Program-made: the position numbers and the translations under genes
Shown here: one piece after another, positions 7,590 through 15,529 of the stretch
Layout of the letters: every line of letters starts with the position of its first letter
Position numbering within the stretch: position 1 is the stretch's first letter
The notes under the pieces: model-generated
Told to the model about the DNA's origin: nothing
Database searches by the model: none
What the model saw: the letters and a program-made list of their open reading frames with translations, nothing else
Assembly (NCBI GenBank): GCA_027346125.1
Contig: DAIEST010000069.1
Coordinates: 1 to 30,606, forward strand
Origin: Leptospirillum sp.
GTDB taxonomy: Bacteria; Nitrospirota; Leptospirillia; Leptospirillales; Leptospirillaceae
Direction: 5' to 3'
Length of the DNA stretch: 30,606 nucleotides

Positions 7590-8123
7590 TCAGAAACCCA
7601 TGACCGGCATGAATCCGAATCCCAGTCCCATTCCTGTGGAAGGAGGGGGGGAGGGAGTCCGGACATGAAGATGCCGGGCCCTTATGACAGGAATCTTTTC
7701 CTGTTGTCCGGACAGGTTTGGCATCTCCTGGGGGTTCTGGACCACGCCGATGACCTCAACGGTTCTCCCCGGAGCGTACAGATTCGGACGAAGAGGCTGG
7801 TCGGTGACGATCATGAAATGTCCTTTCGGGGGACGATGGAGGTCGGGATGGTAAGTCTTTCCGAGAGGATAGGACTGGACGTATATCCGGCTCAGGATTC
7901 CCTTGCGTTCGACCATGTTGATGACCCCCCCGAGGATGACCGTTTTACCCACATAGTCCCCGGGGTATTCGATCAGTCTGTCGAGACTGACGGAACGGTC
8001 CGTCGACTGGATTTGGGAAGAGGGAAAAGGGGCATTCCCCGCACAGGAGGACAAAAAAAGTGCGAGACCGCACACGAACGGGACGATCCTTCTTCGGACA
8101 GATCGTTTCAATGGAGCATGCAT
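7590..8123 (-). CDS. Slp-family outer-membrane lipoprotein
   Basis: The 177-aa product starts with a basic segment (KRSVRRR), a hydrophobic core and the lipobox L-S-S-C (cysteine near residue 27), so it is lipidated and probably placed in the outer membrane. The mature part resembles the Slp/YeaY family: an early Y-x-G-x-V-G-x-T-V-I-L-GG segment, then a central stretch ending TVEVIGVV and a closing HLHV. The extreme C-terminus is Pro-, then Gly/Met/Phe-rich (STGMGLGFGFMPVMGF), which is unusual and may be a membrane-tether or barrel-like tail. The ATG at 8123 has a GGGAG site five bases away, better than upstream in-frame ATGs. Slp proteins are often stress-induced in starvation or acid; the role here is inferred. 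Confidence 0.75.
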   Translation of the reverse strand: MHAPLKRSVRRRIVPFVCGLALFLSSCAGNAPFPSSQIQSTDRSVSLDRLIEYPGDYVGKTVILGGVINMVERKGILSRIYVQSYPLGKTYHPDLHRPPKGHFMIVTDQPLRPNLYAPGRTVEVIGVVQNPQEMPNLSGQQEKIPVIRARHLHVRTPSPPPSTGMGLGFGFMPVMGF

Positions 8124-8469
8124 GTTATCTCCCGGTTTCCGGAACCGATCCGGAGATCGCTGGCGCTTTGAGGCAATCGGTTGCACGTTGGACATCTCTT
8201 TTCCCCGATTCCGGGATCTGTCCGGGATCGGGGCCATCCCGATACAATCCACAAAAAGCCGTCGGGCCGTCAATGGGACTGTGATCAAAACATTGCGTGA
8301 TTTGAATCATCGTACCAATTTCTGTTTTGTCTATAGTCTGTGAAGTCTGTTCTAACATTAGCAGATTTGGTTGGGTGGTTGAGGGGTTTTTCCGGGTCAT
8401 GGGGATTCTTCTCAAATCCTGATGGTTTTGGTCAATCGGTCAAGAGGTGTTTAAAGAAAGGGTATCAAG
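8124..8469. other. 346-bp divergent intergenic region
   Basis: The gap separates the divergent slp-like and beta-barrel genes and must contain promoters for both. On the plus strand TTGTCT (8327-8332) and TCTAAC (8351-8356), 18 bases apart, form a weak candidate promoter that would give a leader of about 105 nt. The short direct repeat AGTCTGTGAAGTCTGT lies between the two boxes. No RNA gene or coding region was recognised here; ORFs through it have poor starts. Confidence 0.35.
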
Positions 8470-9135
8470 ATGACATTGAAACGTGCTGTTTTATCGATGG
8501 CGGTTTTTCTTGGACTGTCTGTTTATGCCGCGAACGATGCGTTTGCCGCCGATCCTGCCTCCGTTCAGCCTACCGCTTCTCCTCTCTCCTCCTCTTCCCC
8601 GGTCGGGTTTCAGGGACGTCTGATGGGGGGGCTGGATGCAGGCATCGCCATCCCGTCGCAGGCCATTACGCCTTCTGCTCAGTCGATCGAAGGGCCTGCT
8701 GTTCAGGGGAATGTGTTTTATGGTCTGACAGACAGCGTTCTTGTCGGACTGGAGCTTGGATGGTACCAGACCGGGTATTCCCCTGCCGGAAGATTTGCGG
8801 GAAATCTGGGAGATGTTTATATGATTCCCACCGTTGAGATCCGGGGCCAGCAGGATGGCGCATGGTCCCCTTATCTGTCCTTTGGACTGGGTGCCAACCT
8901 GAACATGTTTTCCGCCAGCGAGCCGGGTCTTTCGATCTCGCCGACCGATACGCTCGCAACGCGGTTTGCCATTGGGGACGATTATTTCATGACGCCTCAC
9001 TTTGCTCTGAACATGGAGCTTTCCTGGCTCATGAACACCGGCATGTGGACAGAGACCTCTCCCGGAGGAGCCGTTTCAGGATCCACTTTCAACAACAGTG
9101 CCGTCTTTTTGATGGCCGGGGTTCATTTCCTCTAA
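8470..9135 (+). CDS. Outer-membrane beta-barrel protein
   Basis: The 221-aa protein has a signal peptide with a likely cut after DAFA (residue 26-27). The mature part alternates polar and hydrophobic/aromatic residues in short strands separated by Gly/Asp/Ser turns (GGLDAGIAI, VLVGLELGWYQTG, YLSFGLGANLNMF, HFALNMELSWLM) and ends in VHFL, as small eight-stranded porin-like or opacity-type barrels do. It would sit in the outer membrane. A spacer rich in Ser/Pro/Thr (residues 30-44) precedes the barrel. The ligand or function is unknown. AAAGGG lies nine bases before the ATG. A strong hairpin follows the stop at 9166-9193. Confidence 0.75.
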   Translation: MTLKRAVLSMAVFLGLSVYAANDAFAADPASVQPTASPLSSSSPVGFQGRLMGGLDAGIAIPSQAITPSAQSIEGPAVQGNVFYGLTDSVLVGLELGWYQTGYSPAGRFAGNLGDVYMIPTVEIRGQQDGAWSPYLSFGLGANLNMFSASEPGLSISPTDTLATRFAIGDDYFMTPHFALNMELSWLMNTGMWTETSPGGAVSGSTFNNSAVFLMAGVHFL

Positions 9136-9165
9136 TACTCGGGGCCCGATGCCGTCTGCCGGTAC

Positions 9166-9193
9166 ATGAAGCCTGCCGGGATGCAGGCTTCAT
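9166..9193. terminator. Strong hairpin after the beta-barrel gene
   Basis: A perfect 11-bp stem (9166-9176 ATGAAGCCTGC, 9183-9193 GCAGGCTTCAT) encloses a six-base loop, 31 bp after the stop at 9135. No T-run follows on either strand, so it is either an atypical terminator or an mRNA 3'-end stabiliser. Confidence 0.5.
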
Positions 9194-9308
9194 CGGCAAA
9201 GGGGGCGACCGCTGTCTGCCAGGAACAGGATTTCCATCGAGGAACTTCGCTCTTTCATGTTTTCCGCTTTTCTGCCCCGCCATGATGTGATTCCCCATCC
9301 GGAAAAGG

Positions 9309-9314
9309 TATAAT
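9309..9314 (+). promoter_or_regulatory. TATAAT -10 box before the thioredoxin-like operon
   Basis: A perfect TATAAT stands 47 bp before the likely ATG at 9361. The corresponding -35 position (TGTGAT, 17 bases upstream) is poor, so an activator might be needed or the match may be chance. It is the only good promoter element before the operon that continues through yjbQ, prmA and pyrF. Confidence 0.4.
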
Positions 9315-9360
9315 CGCAGCCATTCGGGGTGTCGTGTTGAAGGGGGATCGGAAGGGGTCG

Positions 9361-10398
9361 ATGGGAAACAGTGTGAAATACGGGGTCAGGGGGGTCTGGG
9401 CCGTCATTGCGTTCCTGCTGGGAGGGCTCCTGTCCACTCCTTCATGGAGCGAAACGCTTCCCTCCCTGGGAGGTGGCGACGGGTGGCTCAATTCGGCCCC
9501 TCTCACTCGCGCGTCCTTGTCGGGGAAGGTCGTTCTGGTCGATTTCTGGGAGTATACCTGTGTCAATTGTGTCCGTACGTTTCCGGTCCTCAGGAGCTGG
9601 TACCGGAAGTATGCTCCAAAGGGGCTGGTCATCATCGGGATTCATACGCCCGAGTTTACCTTCGGCCAGATCCGCTCGAATGTGGAAGCGGCGGTGACCC
9701 GGTTCGGACTCCGCTATCCCGTCGTCCTGGACAACCGGATGGTTCTCTGGGATCGCTTCCGGAACCATTACTGGCCTGCCGAATATCTTTATGACCGTAA
9801 CGGTCGCCTTCTCTATCACTCGATCGGTGAGGGGGATTATGATGTCATGGAATCCCGGATCCGCTCGGCGCTGGCGCTTTCGGAAAAGGAGTCCGGCCCT
9901 GAAGAGGTGGCCGATTTTCCGATGGGGATGACGCACGAGCTTTATGCGGGGACACAACGTGGGACCCTCCCGGACGGTACGGCAGTCGGTGCCTCCGGAC
10001 AAACGGAGCGGTTCGTTGCGGGAGCGCCCGTTCCGGACCGACTGAACCCTCGTGGAGACTGGAAGGTCTCCGGGGAGTCTATCGCCCCCGCTCCGGCCCC
10101 TTCCGGGATCCGTTCCGAGCTTCTTCTTCCTTATCATGCGGCCGGGGTTCATCTTGTCATGCGGCCGGTCGGAGCGGGTCCCGATCGTGTCGAGGTTCTT
10201 CTCGACGGTCATCCTGTCCCCCGTTCCGCTGCGGGGGGAGATATCCGTTACGACAGCCGGGGTCAATCGTATATTCTGGTGCATAAGGCCCGGATGTACG
10301 ATCTGACGAAACATCAGTCGTTCGGATCCTATCTTCTCGATCTTGTTCCGGCAGGAAAGGGCCCTGAATTTTATTCCGCCACCTTTGATCCCCATTAA
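9361..10398 (+). CDS. Periplasmic thioredoxin-like protein, DipZ C-terminal type
   Basis: The 345-aa protein has a signal peptide (hydrophobic 11-25, cut near SWS-ET) and then a redoxin domain with the active site C67-V-N-C70 in the context WEYTCVNCVRTFP. The domain goes on through IGIHTPEF, YPVVLDN, the cis-proline W-P-A-E-Y-L and GEGDYDVME. These motifs and the Tyr/Gly-rich beta domain after residue 190 match the soluble part of DipZ/TlpA-like thiol oxidoreductases. It probably reduces or isomerises disulfides in the periplasm; the DipZ membrane (CcdA-like) half is absent. The ATG at 9361 has GGAAGGGG upstream; a TTG at 9334 is an alternative start. It is 34 bp before the yjbQ gene. Confidence 0.85.
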   Translation: MGNSVKYGVRGVWAVIAFLLGGLLSTPSWSETLPSLGGGDGWLNSAPLTRASLSGKVVLVDFWEYTCVNCVRTFPVLRSWYRKYAPKGLVIIGIHTPEFTFGQIRSNVEAAVTRFGLRYPVVLDNRMVLWDRFRNHYWPAEYLYDRNGRLLYHSIGEGDYDVMESRIRSALALSEKESGPEEVADFPMGMTHELYAGTQRGTLPDGTAVGASGQTERFVAGAPVPDRLNPRGDWKVSGESIAPAPAPSGIRSELLLPYHAAGVHLVMRPVGAGPDRVEVLLDGHPVPRSAAGGDIRYDSRGQSYILVHKARMYDLTKHQSFGSYLLDLVPAGKGPEFYSATFDPH

Positions 10399-10432
10399 AG
10401 ACATTCATTTTCCACCAGACCAGGGAGTTTTG

Positions 10433-10849
10433 ATGGCGGCCCATACGGAATATCTGTTTTTCGAGACCGGACAGTCGAGGGAATACATCCGGATCACCGG
10501 ACGGATCCGGGAAATTGTCGGCCGGTCGGGGATCCGGGAAGGGATGGTGCTGGTTTCTGCCATGCATATTACCGCCGGCGTCTACGTCAACGACAACGAG
10601 TCCGGGTTGATCCAGGACATCGATGAATGGCTTGAAGGTCTTGCTCCTGCCGGCCGGAACTACCGGCATCATCAGACGGGAGAGGACAACGGCGATGCCC
10701 ACCTGAAAAGCCTCCTGATCCACCATGAAGTGATCGTTCCGGTCACGGAGGGAAAGCTGGATCTGGGTCCCTGGCAGGAAATTTTCTATGCGGAGTTTGA
10801 CGGACGACGCAAAAAAAGGGTTGTGGTCAAGGTTCTGGGAGACCGATGA
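10433..10849 (+). CDS. YjbQ/UPF0047 family protein
   Basis: The 138-aa protein matches the YjbQ family: IREGMVLVSAMHITAGVYVNDNESGLIQDIDEWL (about 33-66), then RNYRHHQTGEDNGDAHLKSLLIHHEVIVPV and GPWQEIFYAEFDGRRKKRV. The histidines of the H-x-T and H-H-x-x-GEDN-x-DAHLK motifs are likely active-site or metal residues. Some members replace ThiE in forming thiamine phosphate, but the general cellular reaction is not settled. The ATG at 10433 has GGGAG five bases before it, and the earlier in-frame ATG at 10343 lies inside the preceding gene. The stop overlaps the prmA start by four bases (ATGA). Confidence 0.88.
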   Translation: MAAHTEYLFFETGQSREYIRITGRIREIVGRSGIREGMVLVSAMHITAGVYVNDNESGLIQDIDEWLEGLAPAGRNYRHHQTGEDNGDAHLKSLLIHHEVIVPVTEGKLDLGPWQEIFYAEFDGRRKKRVVVKVLGDR

Positions 10850-11715
10850 ACTCCTCTCGCCTTTACAGGCTGTTCAAGGTGGAGTGCCCCTCCTCCCTGG
10901 CGGGAGATCTCTCGGACTGGCTGGCGCAGGCGACGGGACAGCCGGTCGTCGAAGAGATGCGCCGGGGCCGGTCGGTGCTGTCCGTCTCGGTGGATCGGAT
11001 GGAGGAGATCTCCCGACTCCTGTTGTCCGAAGGAGCCCGTTCCCTGGGGGGAGAGGTTCTTCCGGAAGAGATACTGTCCGACGGGGACTGGGAAAACCTT
11101 TGGAAAACCCAGGGGTTCCAGTCTTTCAGGGTGAACGGGTGGCTCTCTGTCGTTCCGGAATGGGAAACCGGTTCTGTGGCATCGGGTCCGGCCATCCGCA
11201 TTCACCCGCATCTGGCGTTCGGGACAGGACTTCATGAAACAACGGGAAGGTGCCTCTCCCTTCTCGTGGATCACGTTCCGGCGGATCCCCGCTCCGGGCC
11301 CGTTCTTGATTTCGGTTCCGGTACGGGGATCCTGGGCATTGCCGCGTTGGTTCTGGGATACGGGAACCGTCTTTTTGCGGTCGACGATGATCCCCTGGCG
11401 GTGGAATCCACCGAAGCGAATCTTGCACTGAACGGATTTTCCCGGGTGGCGCATGTCTATGACCGGTTCGATCCCCTTTTTCGCGTGATTTCGGATCAGA
11501 AGATCCTGTTTCCCCTGATCCTGGCCAACGTGACGGGGAACGTGATCAGGCATTTTCTTCCGGAATGGTACGGGTTGCTTGCTCCCGGAGGGATCCTGAT
11601 CCTTTCGGGGATCGCCACGAGGGAGCTGGACCGGATTCTCGCCCTGTGTCCGCCTCCCGTTTCCGTCCATCGGGAACGCCGGTTTCATACCCTTCTGCTG
11701 AGGAGAGCCCTGTAA
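10846..11715 (+). CDS. prmA: Ribosomal protein L11 methyltransferase
   Basis: The 289-aa protein has the PrmA layout: an N-terminal substrate domain (1-70), a linker and a class I SAM methyltransferase domain. Seen are AFGTGLHETT (124-133), which shapes the PrmA active site, and the SAM loop LDFGSGTGILG (154-164), then VDDDPLAV. The family N-I/L-L motif appears as ANVTGNVI. PrmA trimethylates ribosomal protein L11 in the cytoplasm. It overlaps the yjbQ stop (ATGA) and its own TAA shares one base with the pyrF start, so the three are translationally coupled. Confidence 0.9.
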   Translation: MNSSRLYRLFKVECPSSLAGDLSDWLAQATGQPVVEEMRRGRSVLSVSVDRMEEISRLLLSEGARSLGGEVLPEEILSDGDWENLWKTQGFQSFRVNGWLSVVPEWETGSVASGPAIRIHPHLAFGTGLHETTGRCLSLLVDHVPADPRSGPVLDFGSGTGILGIAALVLGYGNRLFAVDDDPLAVESTEANLALNGFSRVAHVYDRFDPLFRVISDQKILFPLILANVTGNVIRHFLPEWYGLLAPGGILILSGIATRELDRILALCPPPVSVHRERRFHTLLLRRAL

Positions 11716-12458
11716 TGCCAACCCCGGTCGAACATCTGAGGAGAATGCTGGCCAATCCGGTCTGTCTGGCGCTGGATGTTCCGGACTGGGAAAGGGGCCG
11801 TTCCCTGCTGGATCTGCTGGAGCCCCGTCCCGGAATGGTGAAGATAGGGCCTGTGCTTTATATGCGTGAAGGCCGCCGGGTTTCCGAATGGCTGGAGAAT
11901 ACGGATCGTCCCGTTTTTCTGGACTTCAAGTGGCACGACATTCCCCATACTGTCGGTGAGGCGGTCGCGGGAATCCCGGGGCATGCGGTCCGGATGGTCA
12001 CCGTTCACGCCCAGGGTGGAGCCAGGATGATCGCTTCCGCCCGGGAAGCGGCGGAGCTCAAGGGATCGGATCGGCCTCTTGTCGTGGCCGTTACCCTTTT
12101 GACCCATCTGGATGCAATGGAACTGGCAAAGCTTGGGGTTCACGATCGCTGGAAAGAGGTGCAGAAGCTCGGGAGTGTCGCGCTGGCATCCGGTGCGGAC
12201 GGACTGGTCATGTCTCCGGGAGATCTTGTCCAGGCCCGGCTAGAATGGGGACCGTCTCCATTCTTTGTGACTCCCGGGATCCGGTTCGAGACACAGACTT
12301 CCCCCCGGAAGCCGGCAGACGATCAGGTATTGGCGGAAACCCCCGAGACAGCCTTGAAAAAAGGATCGGATCTCCTCGTCGTGGGGCGACCCATCCTTGA
12401 GAGCCCACAGCCTTCGGAAGTTCTTGGGGCACTGATCCGGATGTCCCGAACCGTCTAG
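11715..12458 (+). CDS. pyrF: Orotidine 5'-phosphate decarboxylase
   Basis: The 247-aa TIM-barrel enzyme makes UMP from OMP, the last step of de novo pyrimidine synthesis. It has LALD at 18-21, VKIGP with K43, the catalytic array D70-F-K72-W-H-D75-IPHTV, the strand ending FFVTPGIR and the phosphate loop VVGRPI. The length and motifs fit the bacterial group I form. The ATG at 11715 is preceded by AGGAGA and overlaps the prmA stop by one base; upstream in-frame codons are inside prmA. It converges with def, overlapping by four bases at the shared CTAG, with no room for a terminator between the two operons. Confidence 0.95.
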   Translation: MPTPVEHLRRMLANPVCLALDVPDWERGRSLLDLLEPRPGMVKIGPVLYMREGRRVSEWLENTDRPVFLDFKWHDIPHTVGEAVAGIPGHAVRMVTVHAQGGARMIASAREAAELKGSDRPLVVAVTLLTHLDAMELAKLGVHDRWKEVQKLGSVALASGADGLVMSPGDLVQARLEWGPSPFFVTPGIRFETQTSPRKPADDQVLAETPETALKKGSDLLVVGRPILESPQPSEVLGALIRMSRTV

Positions 12459-13009
12459 GCTTCCCGGACATCCTTTTCGCCGCGTGTCCAGAATTTCTGG
12501 AATTCGTCGAGGTGGGTCAGGGTGGACAAGTCCTTCATCCGGTCGACGAACAGATGTCCCCTGAGGTGATCGGTTTCATGCTGCAGGACCACCGCCGGAA
12601 AATCCTCCCATTCAAGCACAAGCGTTTCGCCGTTCCGGTCAAGGGCCTCAAGTTTCACTGCCCGGGAACGGGTCACCTTCCCCCGGAGATCGTCGACGGA
12701 GAGGCATCCCTCCCAACCGGTCCGGGTTTCCCGGGACATGTACTTGAAGACGGGGTTGACCAGGACGAGAAGCGGAATGGGGGGAGCGTCAGGATACCGC
12801 TCGTTTTCCATCGATTCGATGACGACGACCTGTTTGGAGACGTGGACCTGTGGAGCGGCCAGCCCCAGCCCGTCGCTGTCCCGCATGGTTTCGACCATGT
12901 TGTCGATGAAGGTCTGGAATTCGAGTGTTTCAAGTTCCTTGGGGGAAACGGGCTCCGCGATCTTCCTGAGGATCGGGTTTCCCATCTTGGCTATCTTCAA
13001 AAGGGCCAT
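12455..13009 (-). CDS. def: Peptide deformylase
   Basis: The 184-aa cytoplasmic metalloenzyme removes the formyl group from nascent N-terminal methionine. All three family motifs are present: GLGLAAPQV (47-55), EGCLS (100-104, metal ligand C102) and QHETDHLRG with the HExxH ligands H144 and H148 and catalytic E145. The start ATG at 13009 overlaps the cobO stop (TGATG), so def is translated as the last cistron of the corrin operon although it has no role in B12 synthesis. It converges with pyrF. Confidence 0.95.
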   Translation of the reverse strand: MALLKIAKMGNPILRKIAEPVSPKELETLEFQTFIDNMVETMRDSDGLGLAAPQVHVSKQVVVIESMENERYPDAPPIPLLVLVNPVFKYMSRETRTGWEGCLSVDDLRGKVTRSRAVKLEALDRNGETLVLEWEDFPAVVLQHETDHLRGHLFVDRMKDLSTLTHLDEFQKFWTRGEKDVREA

Positions 13010-13548
13010 CAGAACTCGACTCCTTTCTGGGCCAGTATTCCCTTGTCGAAGGGATGTTTGATCGCTTTCATTTCTGTCACCAGATCCGCGCGCTCGATCA
13101 GTTCGGGATGTGCGTCCCTTCCCGTGAAGACCAGGTGGAGGGATTCCGGTTTCTCGTCCAGGAGCTTGTGGATCTGTTCCATGTCTACATAATGATATCT
13201 CATGGCCACGTTGATTTCATCAAAGATGACCATGTGGTATTTTCCGGACAATGCCTCCCCGGCACCGTAAGCGAATGCTTTCTGTGCCACTTCCCGATCC
13301 CGGACGGGATCTTTTGTGTCCCAGGTAAACCCTTCTCCCATCGGGCGAATGGTGAGAATTCCTTCAAACCGTCTGGCCGCGTCCAGCTCCCCGTAATGCC
13401 AGGATCCTTTGATGAACTGAACCATCAGGACGGGATATCCGTATCCGGCGGCCCGGAAGGCCATGCCCAGGGCTGCGGTGGTTTTGCCTTTTCCGTTTCC
13501 GGTGTGGACGATGACCAGACCTTTCTGGCTTTCTTCGGGAGGGGTCAT
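13009..13548 (-). CDS. cobO: Cob(I)alamin adenosyltransferase, CobO/BtuR type
   Basis: The 179-aa enzyme transfers the 5'-deoxyadenosyl group of ATP to the corrin cobalt. It has the P-loop GNGKGKTT (17-24), the FIKG-W-GEL segment, the acidic strand VIFDEINVAM, and the terminal VTEM...HPFDKGI-AQ-G-E/F typical of the CobO/CobA family. The ATG at 13548 overlaps the cobJ stop by four bases (ATGA). Its position late in the operon fits its late step in the pathway. Confidence 0.93.
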   Translation of the reverse strand: MTPPEESQKGLVIVHTGNGKGKTTAALGMAFRAAGYGYPVLMVQFIKGSWHYGELDAARRFEGILTIRPMGEGFTWDTKDPVRDREVAQKAFAYGAGEALSGKYHMVIFDEINVAMRYHYVDMEQIHKLLDEKPESLHLVFTGRDAHPELIERADLVTEMKAIKHPFDKGILAQKGVEF

Positions 13549-14369
13549 GGCGCAGCCCGTTTGGCCAGACGTTCGCCCGTGTGGATGTCATATTTTCTCT
13601 GATAGCCTCTCGGGGTCACCATGCGGTTCTGGAAGATTCTGGTCTGGGAATTCCCGACGAGAATGGTGGTCAGCATGCCGATGGGGTGGGTCAACATCTC
13701 GGAAAGATTGGAGAGAACGATAGACTCCCCTTCCCGCATGGCGCTCTTGACGATTCCGACGGGAGTTTCCTGTGGGCGGTATTGCAGAAAGATCTCCCGG
13801 GCTTCTTCGATCTGTCGGACTCTCTTGGAGGATTTCGGGTTGTAGAGAGCGACGACAAAATCGGCCTGGGCCGCTGCATGAAGCCGTTTCACGATGATCT
13901 CCCATGGGGTCAGGAGATCGGAGAGGCTGATCGACGCGAAGTCGTGCATGAGAGGAGCCCCGAGCACGGATGCGCAGGCCGAGAGGGCCGTGACTCCCGG
14001 GATCACTTCCACGGTGATTTCGCTCCCTGTCCATCCCCTGTCCGACAGAACCTCGAAGGCGAGTCCGGCCATTCCGTAAATCCCGACATCTCCGCTTGAG
14101 ACCAGGGCGACGGCCTTCCCCTGGTAAGCCAGATCCACTGCAAGGGAAGCCCGTTCGATCTCTTCGGTCATCCCGGTCTGGATGATTTCTTTTCCGGTGA
14201 TCAGTGGCCGTACAAGATCGATATAGGTCCGGTAACCGATAATGCATTCGGCTTCCTCGATCGCTTTCCGTGCCCGGAAGGTGAGGTGTTCTTCAGAACC
14301 GGGGCCGAAACCGACGAGCAGAAGTTTCCCCCCGGAGTTTTGCGTCTGTGTGCTGTCCTTCTCTGACAT
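13545..14369 (-). CDS. cobJ: Precorrin-3B C17-methyltransferase (CobJ/CbiH)
   Basis: The 274-aa enzyme belongs to the tetrapyrrole methylase family: VGFGPGSEEHLT (19-30) starts the fold, then YRTYIDLV, VSSGDVGIYGMAGL (about 90-103) and EVIPGVTALSACAS, with FVVALYNPKSSKR typical of C17-methyltransferases. With cbiD and cbiG in the operon it should act on cobalt-precorrin-3 (CbiH role), methylating C17 with ring contraction; the aerobic CobJ shares the same sequence family. The start at 14369 is ATG with GAAGGA nine bases upstream; 14 bp separate it from cbiG. Confidence 0.92.
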   Translation of the reverse strand: MSEKDSTQTQNSGGKLLLVGFGPGSEEHLTFRARKAIEEAECIIGYRTYIDLVRPLITGKEIIQTGMTEEIERASLAVDLAYQGKAVALVSSGDVGIYGMAGLAFEVLSDRGWTGSEITVEVIPGVTALSACASVLGAPLMHDFASISLSDLLTPWEIIVKRLHAAAQADFVVALYNPKSSKRVRQIEEAREIFLQYRPQETPVGIVKSAMREGESIVLSNLSEMLTHPIGMLTTILVGNSQTRIFQNRMVTPRGYQRKYDIHTGERLAKRAAP

Positions 14370-14383
14370 CGACTGGATTCCTT

Positions 14384-15529
14384 CTATGATGGACTGTCAG
14401 TGGCAGGAGCGGGGTCCGGCAGGGATGGAACCCATTCCGCCACCGACAGGGTGGCATTTTCCGATTTTGTTTTGGGAACGAGAAGACGGATTTCCCCTCC
14501 CGAAAACGGAGGATTTCTCCTGAGCGCCAGGAGTGCTGCCGGTTCCGCGACGCCCGGAGTTCCCACATGGGATTCGACCATGCGGGAAGGGTTGGGAACC
14601 TGTACCGCGGACAGTTCCTCTTTGGTAAAGGTTACCAGGTTTCTGTCCATTATTTTGGCCGTTTCCAGGATTCCTTCCTCATCGCTTTTGAGATCGATCG
14701 AGGCAAAACGGAGGATCGAATCAGTGGAAAGACCATGCCGGGCGAATGTGTCCCGGAGAAGCGTCCGGATCTCTTCCCGGGATGTTCCGCGGTTGCAGCC
14801 GATCCCGACGGTGAGTGTCCGGGGACGGATGATGACATGGACCGGGAGCGTGTCCGTACGGGGTTCGATGCGGGTCGAGATCAAGACTGCCGCGCGTGCG
14901 GCAGGGAGGGGATCCGGCCATTGTTCATGAGAGAGAATGTTCGGTTTCAGGGTTCCGGAGAGGGACGGGACCGGAATCCGTTCCGGATTCAGGATAAGGA
15001 CTTTGTCTCCGTCCACGATAGCGGAACTGACCCGTTTCAGAAGTTCGAACGGCATCAGATCCGCTCCGATTTCCTTTGCCATCAGGTCGGGGGCGATCGT
15101 TCCCGTCACGTCTGTTCCGGTGGTGATCACCGGAATGGCTCCGATCGTGTCCGCGACTTCCCTTGCCAACTGGTTGGCTCCTCCGAGATGTCCGGAAAGG
15201 AGACTGATGGCGAATTTCCCGGAGACGTCCACAACGACGATTCCCGGATCGTATTTCTTGTCCTGGATCAGGGGAGCGATCGTTCGGACGACAATTCCCA
15301 GTGCCATGATCAGAACGATTCCGTCATATCGGGTGAAGAGATCCGGGAGGAGATTCTTGACGACCCCATCGAAGGATCGGATGTCGGGATCGTCTGGACC
15401 CGCATATCGTTCGGAGACGTAGAGGTCTGCGTGAAGGGGGGCTTTGAGTTTTCGGGCCAGTGCGAGACCCGGTTTGGTGATGGTAATGATGGCCCGTCGT
15501 TCTTCGGGCCCGGGCGCCGGGGTCATCAT
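14384..15529 (-). CDS. cbiG: Cobalt-precorrin-5A hydrolase
   Basis: The 381-aa protein has the three-part CbiG layout: an N-terminal domain (about 53-140: IVLIMALGIVVRTIAPLI, then VVVDVSGKFAISLLSGHLGGANQLA), a middle part and a C-terminal domain (about 245-365: VGIGCNRGTS, ASIDLKSDE, VAEPAALLA). CbiG opens the delta-lactone of cobalt-precorrin-5A and releases acetaldehyde, a step specific to the anaerobic route. The Ser/Pro-rich end (PDPAPATDSPS) is not typical. The ATG at 15529 has GGAGG seven bases upstream and overlaps the cbiT stop (ATGA). Confidence 0.93.
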   Translation of the reverse strand: MMTPAPGPEERRAIITITKPGLALARKLKAPLHADLYVSERYAGPDDPDIRSFDGVVKNLLPDLFTRYDGIVLIMALGIVVRTIAPLIQDKKYDPGIVVVDVSGKFAISLLSGHLGGANQLAREVADTIGAIPVITTGTDVTGTIAPDLMAKEIGADLMPFELLKRVSSAIVDGDKVLILNPERIPVPSLSGTLKPNILSHEQWPDPLPAARAAVLISTRIEPRTDTLPVHVIIRPRTLTVGIGCNRGTSREEIRTLLRDTFARHGLSTDSILRFASIDLKSDEEGILETAKIMDRNLVTFTKEELSAVQVPNPSRMVESHVGTPGVAEPAALLALRRNPPFSGGEIRLLVPKTKSENATLSVAEWVPSLPDPAPATDSPS

